DNA of 64,000 nucleotides, taken from Isoetes taiwanensis (taxonomy: Eukaryota > Streptophyta > Lycopodiopsida > Isoetales > Isoetaceae). Location: positions 2,560,545 to 2,624,544 of the forward strand of contig JAJEKV010000084.1 in assembly GCA_021234155.1 (NCBI GenBank), in the 5' to 3' direction. A program made the translations under genes and the position numbers. Every line of letters starts with the position of its first letter. The first letter of the stretch is position 1. This document shows positions 10,565 through 23,464 of this stretch, one piece after another. The notes under the pieces were generated by a model that was not told the origin of the DNA, searched no databases, and saw only the letters and a list, made by a program, of their open reading frames with translations.

Positions 10565-13500
10565 CTAGAGATGGATGGTTTACTTGTGCTGTTCCCTTTT
10601 AAGTTGGCAGGATGCTCATTTCTAGGTGGTTGCAAACATGGGTCTTGGACAGGTTTGAGATTACTACACGCCGTATGTTTGAGATATAGGTCGCTTTGTT
10701 TTCAGGTTGCTTTATTTATAAGATTATTACCGGCTTGGAATTAATCAAGATTACTTTATGTTTTCTTATTATTCCTTTTGGTTTGGTGAAGATAGTGATG
10801 TTTTTTTGGTTAAACACGGTTTTTAATACTCTGTATTGTTATCTATCACTTTGGAACTTCGTCCAGCTATCCACGTGTTAAGCATGTTTTCTCATTTTCT
10901 TTTCATTAAAAATCCCTTGGTATGGCTAATGGGGAAGTAGATTTGCATAGAAGAATTCTTGAAATAATGGATTGTATTACTAAGGCTTCAATCTTTAATT
11001 TAGAAAACCGACCTGTTGTCGACTTTTAGCATTATCCTTATCCTTATACTTTTTATTGTTATTTCCAGACCCTCGGATCATGGGAGATTTATAGAATCTC
11101 CTTTACTTTTTTAAAGGCCAGCATTTTTATAGCCTTAATCTTTTTATAGCATTAAACTCTTGCATCGGATCAATGGTCCCACCCATTGAAAACAATGGTA
11201 GCATTGGTAGAACAGAAAATTGTCTCGAGTACGAACCAATGGTTTCTTAAATGGTGAAAATTGCTGGTAGGAACCAAAATGGTGAAAATTGGCCCATGCT
11301 TTCCGGGATCGCCAATTGCTCCCGATCTGCGGTGGAATTGGACCAAATCGCCCTTACGCATAGGCCCGGCATTTATCTATCTTAGAAAAAAAAATTGGGT
11401 TGGTTGTTTATTACCCAAATCTATGTGAATCATGCAAACCGGTATGCCCGGATGTAGCAATCTGAGGTAAGCATCGTTGGGTTATGCTTTGAATGTCCAA
11501 GTTTTACTCTTTGATAAAGCATTCCTTTTTCTTCCATGGATTTGCATTCTTTAGACGCCCAAATTTTGCATTGATTTTCTGTGATTACAAAATTGCTATA
11601 AGTTACCAGCATATAAGATTGAAATGTGTGCTAATAACCATGTGATTCTCTTGCAGCTATTGTCTTCTAAATTCTTATTTGTTTTACATTTGCATTCTAT
11701 GGCAAGAAATAGGCTCAAAGGCTGGGATTCCGGTGCTTTGGAAATGCCGGTTATAGGGACTGGTATACTAGCTTCTAGGTTTCTAGCATCCACCAGCTCT
11801 AGGCAGCTTGGAGGTTTCTCCATGTGATAAGTAAAATATATTTGAGGGAAAATGCATATGTAAGGTTGGGTTTGGCGTGGTTTTGTCTCTCTACAAGAGA
11901 AAAGGTGAAGCTTCCAATTTTTTTGTGCCATACACATCATTAGTCTGCGAATATGAAATGCCCTTTGTGGATTGAAACTGGAGAGCTTTAAAAAATTTGT
12001 TCGTATAATCATCTCCAATGGGAATATAGTTGTCAGGCATGGATTCAATAGATTCAACGTATTTAGCCGATTGGAACTGCAAAGGGTTGGATTTGTCAAG
12101 TTGGGGTTTGTAAAACTGTTTGTGCTATCAACTTACTAACTTGTCTTTTAGGAATAAGTATAGTCTTAAAACCGAGCAATTGAAGTCGTAGATGTTAGTT
12201 GATCAGATTATGCAGAAGGAAAGTATGTGCAGGTTAACCTTTTGAGCAGTGATATGATGGTGGATGCTTCCATTCCATAATCTTATTTGGGCAGGTGGAT
12301 TTCCTCTGACAGGTCCTCGTGATTTTAAATATTTGTGTTTATATTGTCGGCATGGCCATAGTGAAAACAATGGCCTTGAGGAAGTGATCATCAAAATGGC
12401 AAGTCACATGTGTGCTATGCTAGAGGAAAGACTGTATTGGCAGAAAATTAGATATGCATTGGCAAAAACTTAGGTAGTTTCTTATTTGCAGATGCTATCT
12501 ACAAGGTCGTGAACAAGTCCAAAGGTCGTGCAAAATGAGCTCCCCTAAATTAACAATGTTATAATTTTTTTTGCACACATATATAATAGTACTTTGACTC
12601 CATTAATCTATTAAGAAAATTCTATTCAATCAAACCCACAAATTGTAGGAATATTTGACCGACTAGCTCGGGCTTAATATCATGTTTTATGTTCTAAGAT
12701 GCAAGTCTAGGATCAAAGAATGTAGAAAATCTTTGTGATTTTGTAAACTAGATGTTGCAAAGAACATTGTAGAAGGCATGAAGTTTTCCAAGGTCTGGCC
12801 TAAATAATCTTTCTTATATATTTATATTTATTTAGATTCTCAAGTTCAATTGGCCTTTTCAATAAATTTAATTTTTGGCATGTCTTTTTTCTAATATTGC
12901 ATGCATTATAGCCAAAGCAACCGGGCACTTTTCTAGTTATCATATATCACAAGGAGCCCAAAACTGAACTACAATATCATATCATCAAAAAACCATTGTC
13001 TATGTGGTTTTTTATGCATGAATTTATTTGATAGAAGAAAACCACATGCCATAGTGGTTTGTCTAAACTAATAGTGGTTTATGATATGGTTATTAATGTT
13101 GATTCTAATGCTATAATGGTTTATTAAAACTAGTTGTGGTATGTGAGATAGTTTTTGCATATTGTAGTGGTTTGTTAAACTAGTATGGTTTGTTAAGACT
13201 ACTTCATGAATTTTGACATCCGAATGGTTATTAGACCATTGCCACAATATTGAACTACCTTAGGTATTCAATCAAAGTGATTGTCAATCTAAACAATTTG
13301 ATATTTGTCCTTAGGAGTTATCTTTTGACATTTACAATTCTCTTCCCATTTCAATTCTCTCTCATGTTACAAAAGTAAACATTATATTTTTCTTACACTT
13401 TCGAAGGTGGAATAGGACATACGAACCCGCAAGTGTCTTTCATATTGATCTAAGTTGCCCATATAAGTTCTTCGAATATAAGCCCTAGAAGTAACCTAAT

Positions 13501-14067
13501 TGCAATCTTAGTGATTTTGATATAATTTTATTCTTCCAACATTACAAGGGAAAAGGAAAACACAACTTGGGATGTATTTATGTTAACCATGTTTTGTTCT
13601 TACATTGATGATCTATGGTTGTTGTTATTAATGACAGCTTTGATTATCTGGCTACAGAGAACCACATTTATGATTTAGTTATCAAAGATAATATCATGAA
13701 CATGCGTAGCACTTATGTGATATTGCTTTGGATGTGCTTTCTGGAACCTTGCGTAGCATGGGTATAGTAAACTGCTACAATATGTTCTTATGCACACTTG
13801 GTATTAGCTAATTCTTATTGCTTTGGATGTGCTTTCTGGATGGGTACAGTAAACTGCTACAATATGTTCTTATGCACACTTGGTATTAGCTCTTCAAATA
13901 TAAGTCATAGAAGCAACCTAATTACAACATAGTAGCGATTTTGATATAATCTTATCCTTCCAACATTAAAAAAGGGGTGCATACCACAAGATTCCTTATA
14001 ACTAGCAACTGCAATGGGATGAAAAGGCGCAACCAGTTTAGGCAAGTCATTTTTCCGCTGGATTTTG

Positions 14068-14124
14068 CCACAAAGCTCATGCCTGAATACTGGCTGAGCC
14101 AGTATTCAGGCATGAGCTTTGTGG
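14068..14124. repeat. Perfect 27-bp-arm palindrome in unit 1 block C
   Basis: Arms 14068-14094 and 14098-14124 are exact reverse complements around a 3-nt spacer (tga). Unit 4 has only the right arm (gccagtattcaggcatgagc, about 51369), preceded by the same gctggatttt context. Confidence 0.95.
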
Positions 14125-15060
14125 ATTGGATACACGATATAGGTTGTGTTTTTCATGTGTATCACCTATAATATATTAATATTAATTTCGCTCTATTACC
14201 TTCTTTGTTAATCCATCGGATTCATCCCTTTACATCTCTATAATCAAGCCTTCCAGATTATAGACAATAGAATGATAGCTTTCAATTGTTTTATCCGAGT
14301 TCATTGCTTTCTGTTGTTGGATCTTGATTCGGAACTGGTGTTTCCTTCCTTTACTTCATTAGATTTACTTTCCTATAACTTTTGTCTGATTATTGGCTGA
14401 CGTATCAACTCATTGACCCTGCTTATTTGCCCATGTACCAGTGTTCCTGCCTATGTATTTTTTCGTTGCTTCTTGACAATCAACAATAATTTACGGTTCT
14501 TCTTGTTCATTTTTGCTTACCCATCTACTTTCCCCTCTGGCATTGGTCTATTGGTTTGTTTTTGTATGCTTGCTTTGAATGTGTTTCCATTTTAGATCGC
14601 CTGGCTGATGCCCTGGTAGTGTGTCCTTGTCATTGCTTCCGGCAAATCTGACTCCTTAAAGTTTTAGAATGAATCTTCTTGCCATTGATGGTATCAAATG
14701 ACCTTGTCTGCATATTCACCATAATATGTGTCTTTGATATGCCTCCTTGCTTCCCTTGTGTAACCTCTTCAGTCCGAGGCATTCCCCAGCTTCTTCGAGA
14801 AGCTTTTGGTGTGAGCCTTCTTGGACTCATGTACCGCCGACATCACGATAGGGTATTGAATGGCTGACAAGCACTTTATTAGTCGTTTATACAGTCGTGA
14901 CTATTGAATACTGTAAAAATGAATAAACCTTTACCTGTGGGTTCTTACGTCAAACAAACTCGCCACACGCCCAAACATTAAACAAAGGGATAAATCAGGA
15001 GTTGCCAATTTGATAACATAGCCACATATGTGTAGTTTAAAATATTGAAACATCTGGCTT
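14125..15060. other. End of block C, no supported gene
   Basis: Present also at 39389-40103 and 51388-52278. It holds a 60-codon hydrophobic frame (14413-14595, beginning MTLLICPCTSVPAYVF) that is the same in all three copies. That agreement is expected from recent duplication alone. No domain is recognised. Confidence 0.5.
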
Positions 15061-17272
15061 AGCTCAAGTAATTTAGGGGTGCATGGAGGACTACGGTCAT
15101 AGATATCTCAAAAAGTAAAATGTTTTAGCCCATCATTCTTGTCTTGAAGTCCCTATTTGATTCATATTGCGGTTTTTACACTATATAAAAGCATATAGGT
15201 TAAGATAATAAGAGCTTGGTGAATACATGGGTAGAGCTTAGTTACACTTTGGTTTGACTGCTTGGTGGCATATCTAACATTATGACTGCTTAGCGGTATA
15301 TCTATAATTAATTTTGGCATGTCATTCTTTGGGAACCGAATAACTAACTAATGACACATGATGCATTGGTCCAAGGATGGATTTGTGACTTATTACGTAG
15401 ACTTGTCGTTAAGTCATCTTGAATAGTTTAATGAGAAGCCTATAGATTAAAGTGGAAGTTTAGCTTGAATTAGTCAGGAAACTGAATTAGTCCTCTCCAG
15501 GTGTAGCCCTCCATAACTACAATAAGGTGCTATGAGCAACAATTGTGCCAATCTGGGCCACCTCTATTATTGACCATCCACTAGGTTGGCTTAGGTGGCA
15601 TTTAATTTCCTGTAAGGGCTACTTATAATGATGGGTTTTTCTTAACATTTGGGAGGTCTTTAGGGTTGTGTATTAATTACGGTTCATCGATAGGTTAGCG
15701 GGGGGATGCTCCAATTAAGGTTGTGACTATACACCTAAAACTATTAGGTAAGGGTATCATTTGATTTTCTTTAGAATTCTAATAGATAGCTAGCCAAGGA
15801 TAATGATTCTCAAGCTAGCTTGCACATTTGATTAGATATTGGTCACGTGTGAAGAATTGATCCTAAGACCTGCCAATATAGAACGCACAAGGTGCTATAG
15901 TCAAAACCAATAGTAATTTTCTAGGCTCGGCCCCTGTATCGTAGCAATAAACACTTCACATGGTATTAAAAAAACTTCATCATGCTGAAGTGTATTGCTG
16001 CATTCACAGAGCTCCAATTCCAGCAGGGTAATGTCCATCCATGTCTCTGGGCTAGACGTACCTTGAAGGGCGACATTAAACCAAGAATGAAGCCCAGCAG
16101 ACTCTAAATGGATTCACTGTGCTTGATAAATTACCACTTACTCCCAAAATTACCACTTACTCCCATGACCAAAATTTTCTAGCTCCCATTTTAGAAATCT
16201 CTGCTTCAAGACAATACCCACGCCCAATAGATGGAGGCTTTAATGTATGCACTATATGCATCATAAAAAATAGTCGAATTTGAGCACCATACATGGCATT
16301 AATCCCATGTTCTGGTTGTGAGAGTCAAAGACACCCATGGGGGGCAAAGAAATACACTTTTTAACTATCTTCGTTATAGATTTTACATTGACACAACCAA
16401 GAGATTGTAATTGAAGACTTTGCGTGCTTCGCTTACGTACCTCAAGGATGATTGAATTTTCAGCTTGTTCTCCCACATGGTTATAGACAAAAATGATTGC
16501 TTGCTTATATTGCTTGTTGTATTCCTCCGTGATCTAAGCATTTGCAAAGTGCAGAAGCAAGAATAGCACTTGTTAAAATGGGCTCAAGTAAAAATATGGG
16601 CTTACAACTATATCTTGACCGTCAAATCAAAATATGCAGCCAAGCTTGTGCCGTTTGAAGCTTGACGTTAGTGTACTCTAGGCAACCATAATGAGTTTTG
16701 GAAGTAGAAATGGCCTTGAACAGGCCATTTTGCCGTGTAAGGGCATGGCGAAATGGCCTGTTCAATGCCATTCTAGTACATAAAAATCATCCATGAGACA
16801 ATTTTGTCCTTCAAATCCTTCAATTAATGTGTTGCTGAGTGAGACGGATCGAGAAAAATACTTAGAAGATGTTATGGCATCATGTCCTTGCACATGTTGC
16901 CCTACTCAAATAGACACCATGTAGCTATTTTAAAAGCACATGATTAACATGCAACAAATAAAAGCAACGCTAGGTAATGAACGACCATAAAAATAACTAT
17001 CAATACATAAAAGATTAGAAGAACAGAGTAGAACAAATATTCCATCGCTCTACGAAGCTTGTTACACATGGGCAGCCAAACACTTTCTTAACTCTCAGCG
17101 CAACACTTTCTTAACTCTGCCTGGATGTGCAGTCAAAGATCTTTCTTGAGCTCTTAAATACCCAGCGTAGCATCTTGATCATTACAAAAAACCCAGATTA
17201 GAACCCTTGCATCATAAGATAAACATAGAATCAAATAGTTACCGCAGAATAGCTTTTAAAGTCACCCATAAC

Positions 17273-17673
17273 GGAGGGCCGTATTCCTACTCCGGGAAGT
17301 GGTAAACCCGGACACATGTCCGGGTTTACCACTGTCATGTCCGAGTTAACCACACTTTTCTCCGGGTTAACCACTTTTTTGTTGCTGGGATAACCACGCG
17401 GTGAACTGAGCGTGGGACTGTATTTTGGCATGCTAATCTTTGAATAGAGCTTGCAATCAACTTATTGAACGGTTCAATCCGGTTCAAACACCATTGGAAT
17501 TACCTTGGCAGCCCCTAAAAACCTCATTCTATCAAAAGAGCAAGAGATTTGAGCATGGATCAAGCAAGATCAGTGAAAAAACATGCAGAAACCGTTGTCT
17601 TTTGAGCTTGAGTAGGAATACGACGCTCTTTTGTCCGGGTTTACCACTTCCCGGAGTAGGAATACGACGCTCC
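17273..17673. mobile_element. Mutator-like MITE, unit 2 copy
   Basis: Same insertion as at 2219-2625, inherited by duplication. The target duplication acccataac lies at 17264-17272 and 17674-17682. Both termini are well kept (ttcctactccgggaagtgg), but the inner palindrome of the right terminus is shortened. Confidence 0.88.
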
Positions 17674-17969
17674 ACCCATAACTTCTGAATGTCAAACCCG
17701 ATTTGAAAAGGAGGCAGCACGAAGAGCTGGCTTAAGCTTCATTGGTGGAACCCATTTTTCTCCAAAAGCTCAGTGAAGACATATACGATTTTCAACAGGA
17801 GCAAAACGACCATGAGTGAACCGAGCAAAAACAAAGTATGAGCTATGGTGAACTCTTGCAGGCCACCAGGTCTTAGTAAGCCTTGCTGAATGAAACGTAG
17901 ATAGCAAATGATTAGAAAATAGCAAATGCTACAAAAGTTCACTAGGGGATCTTTTCTGGCTATGAAACG

Positions 17970-18383
17970 CACAAATGACGTGCTAGCTATACTCGCCACC
18001 CAACCACGAGCAATTTATTAGAGGCCTATTCCGATATTCTGCATGAATATCACGCCCGGAAGGCACAAGACATTGGGGAGGCTTCTAGTAGCCAGCCTAA
18101 ACGAGGGCCAAGAAAAGATTATGCAAAGATGGCAAAAGGACTCTAGTCCCCTTGCAGCAGAGGACTGCTGCGATGTCAAGGGGGAGGGAATGCAATAGGC
18201 ATGGGACGTGGACGTCCATAGAGGGGTTGCATGCATCCATATTGCATGCATCCCTAGAGGGGTTGCATGCATCCAAAGAGGATTTTGCTAGCTATAAAGA
18301 GGCTGGGGGAGAGCTCATGGGGCATTCAGTATCTATGCTGAGCTCGTGGTTGGGTGGCGAGTATAGCTAGCACGTCATTTGTG
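17970..18383. repeat. Fold-back inverted repeat, unit 2
   Basis: Same structure as at 2921-3322, with arms at 17970-18011 and 18342-18383. It has one extra partial ttgcatgcatcc repeat, shared with unit 4 only. Confidence 0.75.
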
Positions 18384-18637
18384 CGTTTCAGGCTATCTCA
18401 GATCTGCTAGCAACGAAGAGGAGGAATGAAGAGCATGTATCTGGAGCCTTATAATGGCCTGTATATAACCCAGACAATTTTGTCTAATCTTAGATTTAGC
18501 TTATGCATCTCCTCATTCCGTAATGACATCTACGAAATTGCAGCAATGATCTGCCATGGTCCTCAAAAAATCTAACCAGCAGGTCCCTATCTATGTCTGA
18601 GATGGCCACAATAGATGCTGCACTCAAACTACTAAGG

Positions 18638-18640
<3 letters not shown>

Positions 18641-18697
<57 letters not shown>
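18641..18697. repeat. (GA)n tract
   Basis: Dinucleotide run marking where the SINE/LINE cluster of unit 2 enters block A. In units 1 and 3 the same spot reads aaggataagagataaacc without a tract. Confidence 0.97.
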
Positions 18698-18701
<4 letters not shown>

Positions 18702-18914
18702 TAGTAGTTTTAACGTCACGCCACTAGGCAGCATCCAACTGGACATGTGACCACACACCACACTACATTGCTTGGTTGGGCCCTGCCCCCAACCACCTTG
18801 GCTACATTAGCGTCATTGGGATTTGACCCCAACAATCCCGAAAAGGATTCTGGGCGGTCTCGAACTCGAGACCACATTGCTAAGGAACTAGTGTGTTACC
18901 ACTAGACCAAACGC

Positions 18915-18916
<2 letters not shown>
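18698..18916 (-). mobile_element. tRNA-derived SINE, unit 2 copy
   Basis: Read on the minus strand from 18916, it starts gggcgtttggtctagtggta (box A-like TGGTCTAGTGG), then has box B-like gagttcgagacc closed by cgccc, which pairs with the 5' gggcg as in a tRNA acceptor stem. About 150 bp of unrelated body follows, ending in ctatctatc and a TC run. Internal pol III boxes plus a simple-repeat tail define a SINE. GA tracts flank both sides. Confidence 0.82.

Positions 18917-18965
<49 letters not shown>
18917..18965. repeat. (GA)n tract between SINE and LINE-1
   Basis: Dinucleotide run. On the minus strand it is the 3' (TC)n tail of LINE-1 and abuts the 5' end of the SINE. Confidence 0.97.
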
Positions 18966-20152
<1,187 letters not shown>

Positions 20153-20399
20153 ATTTTTACGTCAGGCAAACCACGAGTTTGTGATTTATGCGGGGATGTG
20201 AAAAAGGCAATGTCATCATGTAAAGCGATGGAATAGGACCTTCATACTTTTTGTGCACCTCTATATTCTTCTTGATATATCCATTTCAATAGAGATCCTC
20301 ATCTAAAAGAACCTAAGGCAATCTATGAAGTCCGGCCAACGATGCTAAAGTTTAGACATCTCTTGCTATCATTGAACATGAACTGTAGAATAAAAACGC

Positions 20400-23043
20400 T
20401 TTTGTAATTTCTTATTGTGCTGGCATGTATGTCCTTGCTACTGAATGGCTGGGATTGCTCTAAGGATATGATCCACTCTCCATCCTTGCCCAAAAAGAAT
20501 GTATAAAATGAACCCCCTGAGGGGGGGTCGAAGAAAAGTGTGAGCTGAAAACTGAATGCAACATTTGATAAAGGTAAGAGGGCACTAACATCTACATAAC
20601 TTGCATACTACGATAAAGCATAGCATGGAATCCAGGGCAGAGAATTTATAACTTACGAGAAACATTCAAGGAATAGGACTACAATGCTTGGTTTGCCAGA
20701 TAATTAGAGGACATTGTTGCCTTAGATAACATCTACTGCCACCTCAATTATAGGCACCCCATTGATAATGTCTATTATGACATCAATTGTAGGCACATGT
20801 CCTTCACATCTGCTTATATCATTCAAATTCTATTAGAAATCCGACCTAGTACGTGAAATATAATGCAACATAGACATGATAGTGAAAAATAAATCCTAGA
20901 TCTTTGAAGGCGGATAGTTGCAAATGGTTAACACAATATCTGATGCTTAATGGCTAATGCAACCTCTCATAGAAATGTCTTCTCCAATCGCTATGCCCTT
21001 TGTTGCAAAAAAAAAAAAAAGGAGGAGGAGGGATGACGCAAAAATCACACCATATTCTTGGAAGTCCAATGCCTTGGTAAGATCCTTGTGGTATGCATTC
21101 TTCATGTGGCATTGGTTTTGCATCTCACAAAAAGTAGAAACATACATAAAACAACTATTGATTTAACATTTTTAGAGGCCAACAAAATTGGCTATCCCAT
21201 GAAGGATAGATAAATAGAAAGGTCCATGGGAAGCTTGTAGAGCGTATGGGATAACAACACACCCAAATCCTACATTGTACATGAGCTAAGTGATTCCTTC
21301 CTCCACTAACCTTACAATGATCATGGCCACTCTCACAAGGAAGCATTGAACCCGTGACTTACAAAAAAAAACTGGACTGTGTATCATAACTTTCCTTTTC
21401 CACTCCTTAATGCACCGGGTCCTCAAGTTTACACCTTCGGTTTGATCTAAACCATCCATTCGGCCAGCTATTACCAGCTAATAACATCGCCTGTGGCCCA
21501 AATTTTCTGAGATAATCTATAACATCCTAGGATAATCTGCTGAAAATCACATAACACTTTAGGATTTTCTTTTATGTGTTTGCACCTTCTTCTTTTTTGC
21601 AAGTGTTGGGCGAGATCTGGCAATGGTGATCGCAGAAAACGACCAGCTTGTTCCATTGCACTCCTGCACAAAAACATAAGGCTCTGCTTCTAAGGCCAAA
21701 AAGGGCAAAATAGTGTCACGGGTGGATTGAAATAGAGTTTCACAGTCACTGCCATAGCATGCATGAGGATGAAGAGCCAGATTTGTTTATGGCTTCCTCT
21801 GCTCTAAAGATAACCTTCGAAAGTATGAGATTTTGGATTTTTATAGCTTTGCCGGAATAGGGCAGAGCTTCCCTTGCAAGCAACAGGCTCGAAAAACTAG
21901 AGAAAAAAAGAACTCTAATAAAAAACAGGCTTCTCCATGAGTCTGAGATTTTGGAGTTCATTTGCATCAAAAGTTGAGTAATACGTTCATGATCGAATGA
22001 GGATCACATTTACTAAGTTTTGAAACCAAATTCTAAGTATTTATAGAGAAATATTGTCGGTTATTTAGCCCAAAATTTCTACAGTAGAAGACAATTGATC
22101 AAAACAACATGCTTGTAAGGGATCATCAATATCTATTTTCATCTTGCAAATGATGGACACATGGTGGACATTACTTGCAGTAGGTCCATTCATTTATTGT
22201 GAGAGAATTGCGTTAACGTGTATAAACAAGTTGCTACAATTAAGGAATGTATAGTAGCAACAGATATTATGGAGTGAAGGAATATCTATGCCAAGTGTGG
22301 TCACATGGTTGTATAATGCATGTTTGTAGAAAAGTGGGACTTGGTGGGATGGGACACACTTTTAGCATAACATGCCCATCATGAAGATGCAGATCATGTT
22401 GTTGGTCTTCATGAGAAGATGCAAGAAGAACATTGTCAACCAGATAGTCTCACATCCCTTTCTATTCTTTCTGTTCTACTGGGTGGTGAATCTGAAAAAA
22501 TAAGTTGCTGGTTACACCTTGGTAAGGGTCATAAGGATCAATAAGGATCTGTATTGTTAATGTGTAGTTATCTGTATCATCTTGGGAGTCATTAGAAATG
22601 GTTTTAGAAGCATAGACATAGAAGAAGTGTCTAACATTATGAGGGGATTGAAGGATGCAGCAGATGCATTTTACACGATAGGGTTTGAACAATATATTAC
22701 TGTAGTTCCAAAATGATAAGGCTTCCTTGCATGTTGTTAGTCATGGAATACTATCGTTAAGATCTTAGAGTCAAACCCATCTGTTTGAAATGGAAGGTGC
22801 AGCAGAAGCTGGAACAATATCCACTGCCTTTCTTGTCAGACTTGCCCAGAATCCCGTGACTTTGCAAACAGATTATAGTTGTCTAAATTATTGATAGCTT
22901 TGGACAATGTCCTCTAAAACCAACGAATCATCAATCCTGGTGACTAACCTAATGTTGTCGCTTCAGTTTGATTGGGATGTCCTTCCTCCATTGCTTCTAG
23001 AGCACGCATGTGAAGTGAAAAATAAATAGAGTATAAAATGAGA
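20400..23043. other. Block D, unit 2 (5' part missing)
   Basis: AT-rich block also present at 36495-39358 (complete) and 47990-50581, and absent from unit 1. The only notable frame is on the minus strand at 22462-22692 (76 aa, beginning MFKPYRVKCICC), repeated at 38777-39007 and 49995-50225 with one to three changes. It has no recognised domain, and I cannot tell an exon from a chance frame. Confidence 0.55.
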
Positions 23044-23464
23044 TATGTTACAAAAGTAAACATTATATTTTTCTTACACTTTCGAAGGTGGAATAGGACA
23101 TACGAACCCATGAAGTGTCTTTCATATTGATCTAAGTTGCCCATATAAGTTCTTGAATATAAGCGTAAGTAACCTAATTGCAATCTTAGTGATTTTGATA
23201 TAATTTTATTCTTCCAACATTACAAGGGAAAAGGAAAACACAACTTGGGATGTATTTATGTTAACCATGTTTTGTTCTTACATTGATGATCTATGGTTGT
23301 TGTTATTAATGACAACTTTGATTATCTGGCTACAGAGAACCACATTTATGATTTAGTTATCAAAGATAATATCATGAACATGCGTAGCACTTATGTGATA
23401 TTGCTTTGGATGTGCTTTCTGGAACCTTGCATAAAGACATGTCTGATTACAAAATGTTATTGCT

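Larger units (their letters stand above)
7140..12936 (+). mobile_element. Non-autonomous Helitron carrying captured gene fragments
   Basis: The element starts TCTATATATAATAATAAAGG and ends ...gggcacttttCTAG. It lies between A (7139) and T (12937), which is the exact Helitron pattern A|TC...CTRR|T with no target duplication. Unit 3 shows the perfect empty site (cagaacataattatcatata, 36048-36067). The subterminal region gccaaagcaaccgggc fits a weakened 3' hairpin. No RepHel helicase is present, so it depends on an autonomous partner. Inside, all on the plus strand, are laccase, ABCG and EF-1alpha fragments. The rest (7140-8040, 10565-12933) includes a ~55-bp tandem duplication at 7301-7411 and unidentified DNA, probably further captured introns and UTRs. 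Confidence 0.92.
1..15060 (+). repeat. Tandem unit 1 (blocks A, B, Helitron, C)
   Basis: First copy of the large head-to-tail repeat. It begins agctcaagtaatttaggggt; the same bases restart at 15061 and 40104, each time right after the same unit end (aaacatctggctt). Block A is 1-3590, B is 3591-7139 with a kinase remnant, a Helitron fills 7140-12936, and C is 12937-15060. Compared with unit 3 it lacks block D (about 2.9 kb), which would sit at 13363. Apart from the elements listed separately, I see no gene in 1-1638, 1702-2209, 3323-4450, 5665-7139 or 12937-14060. These are AT-rich stretches with only short unsupported reading frames. Confidence 0.93.

Noticed and set aside
18850..18916. Genuine tRNA gene
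   Set aside because: The tRNA-like head lacks a proper anticodon arm and is always followed by the same SINE body and TC tail.
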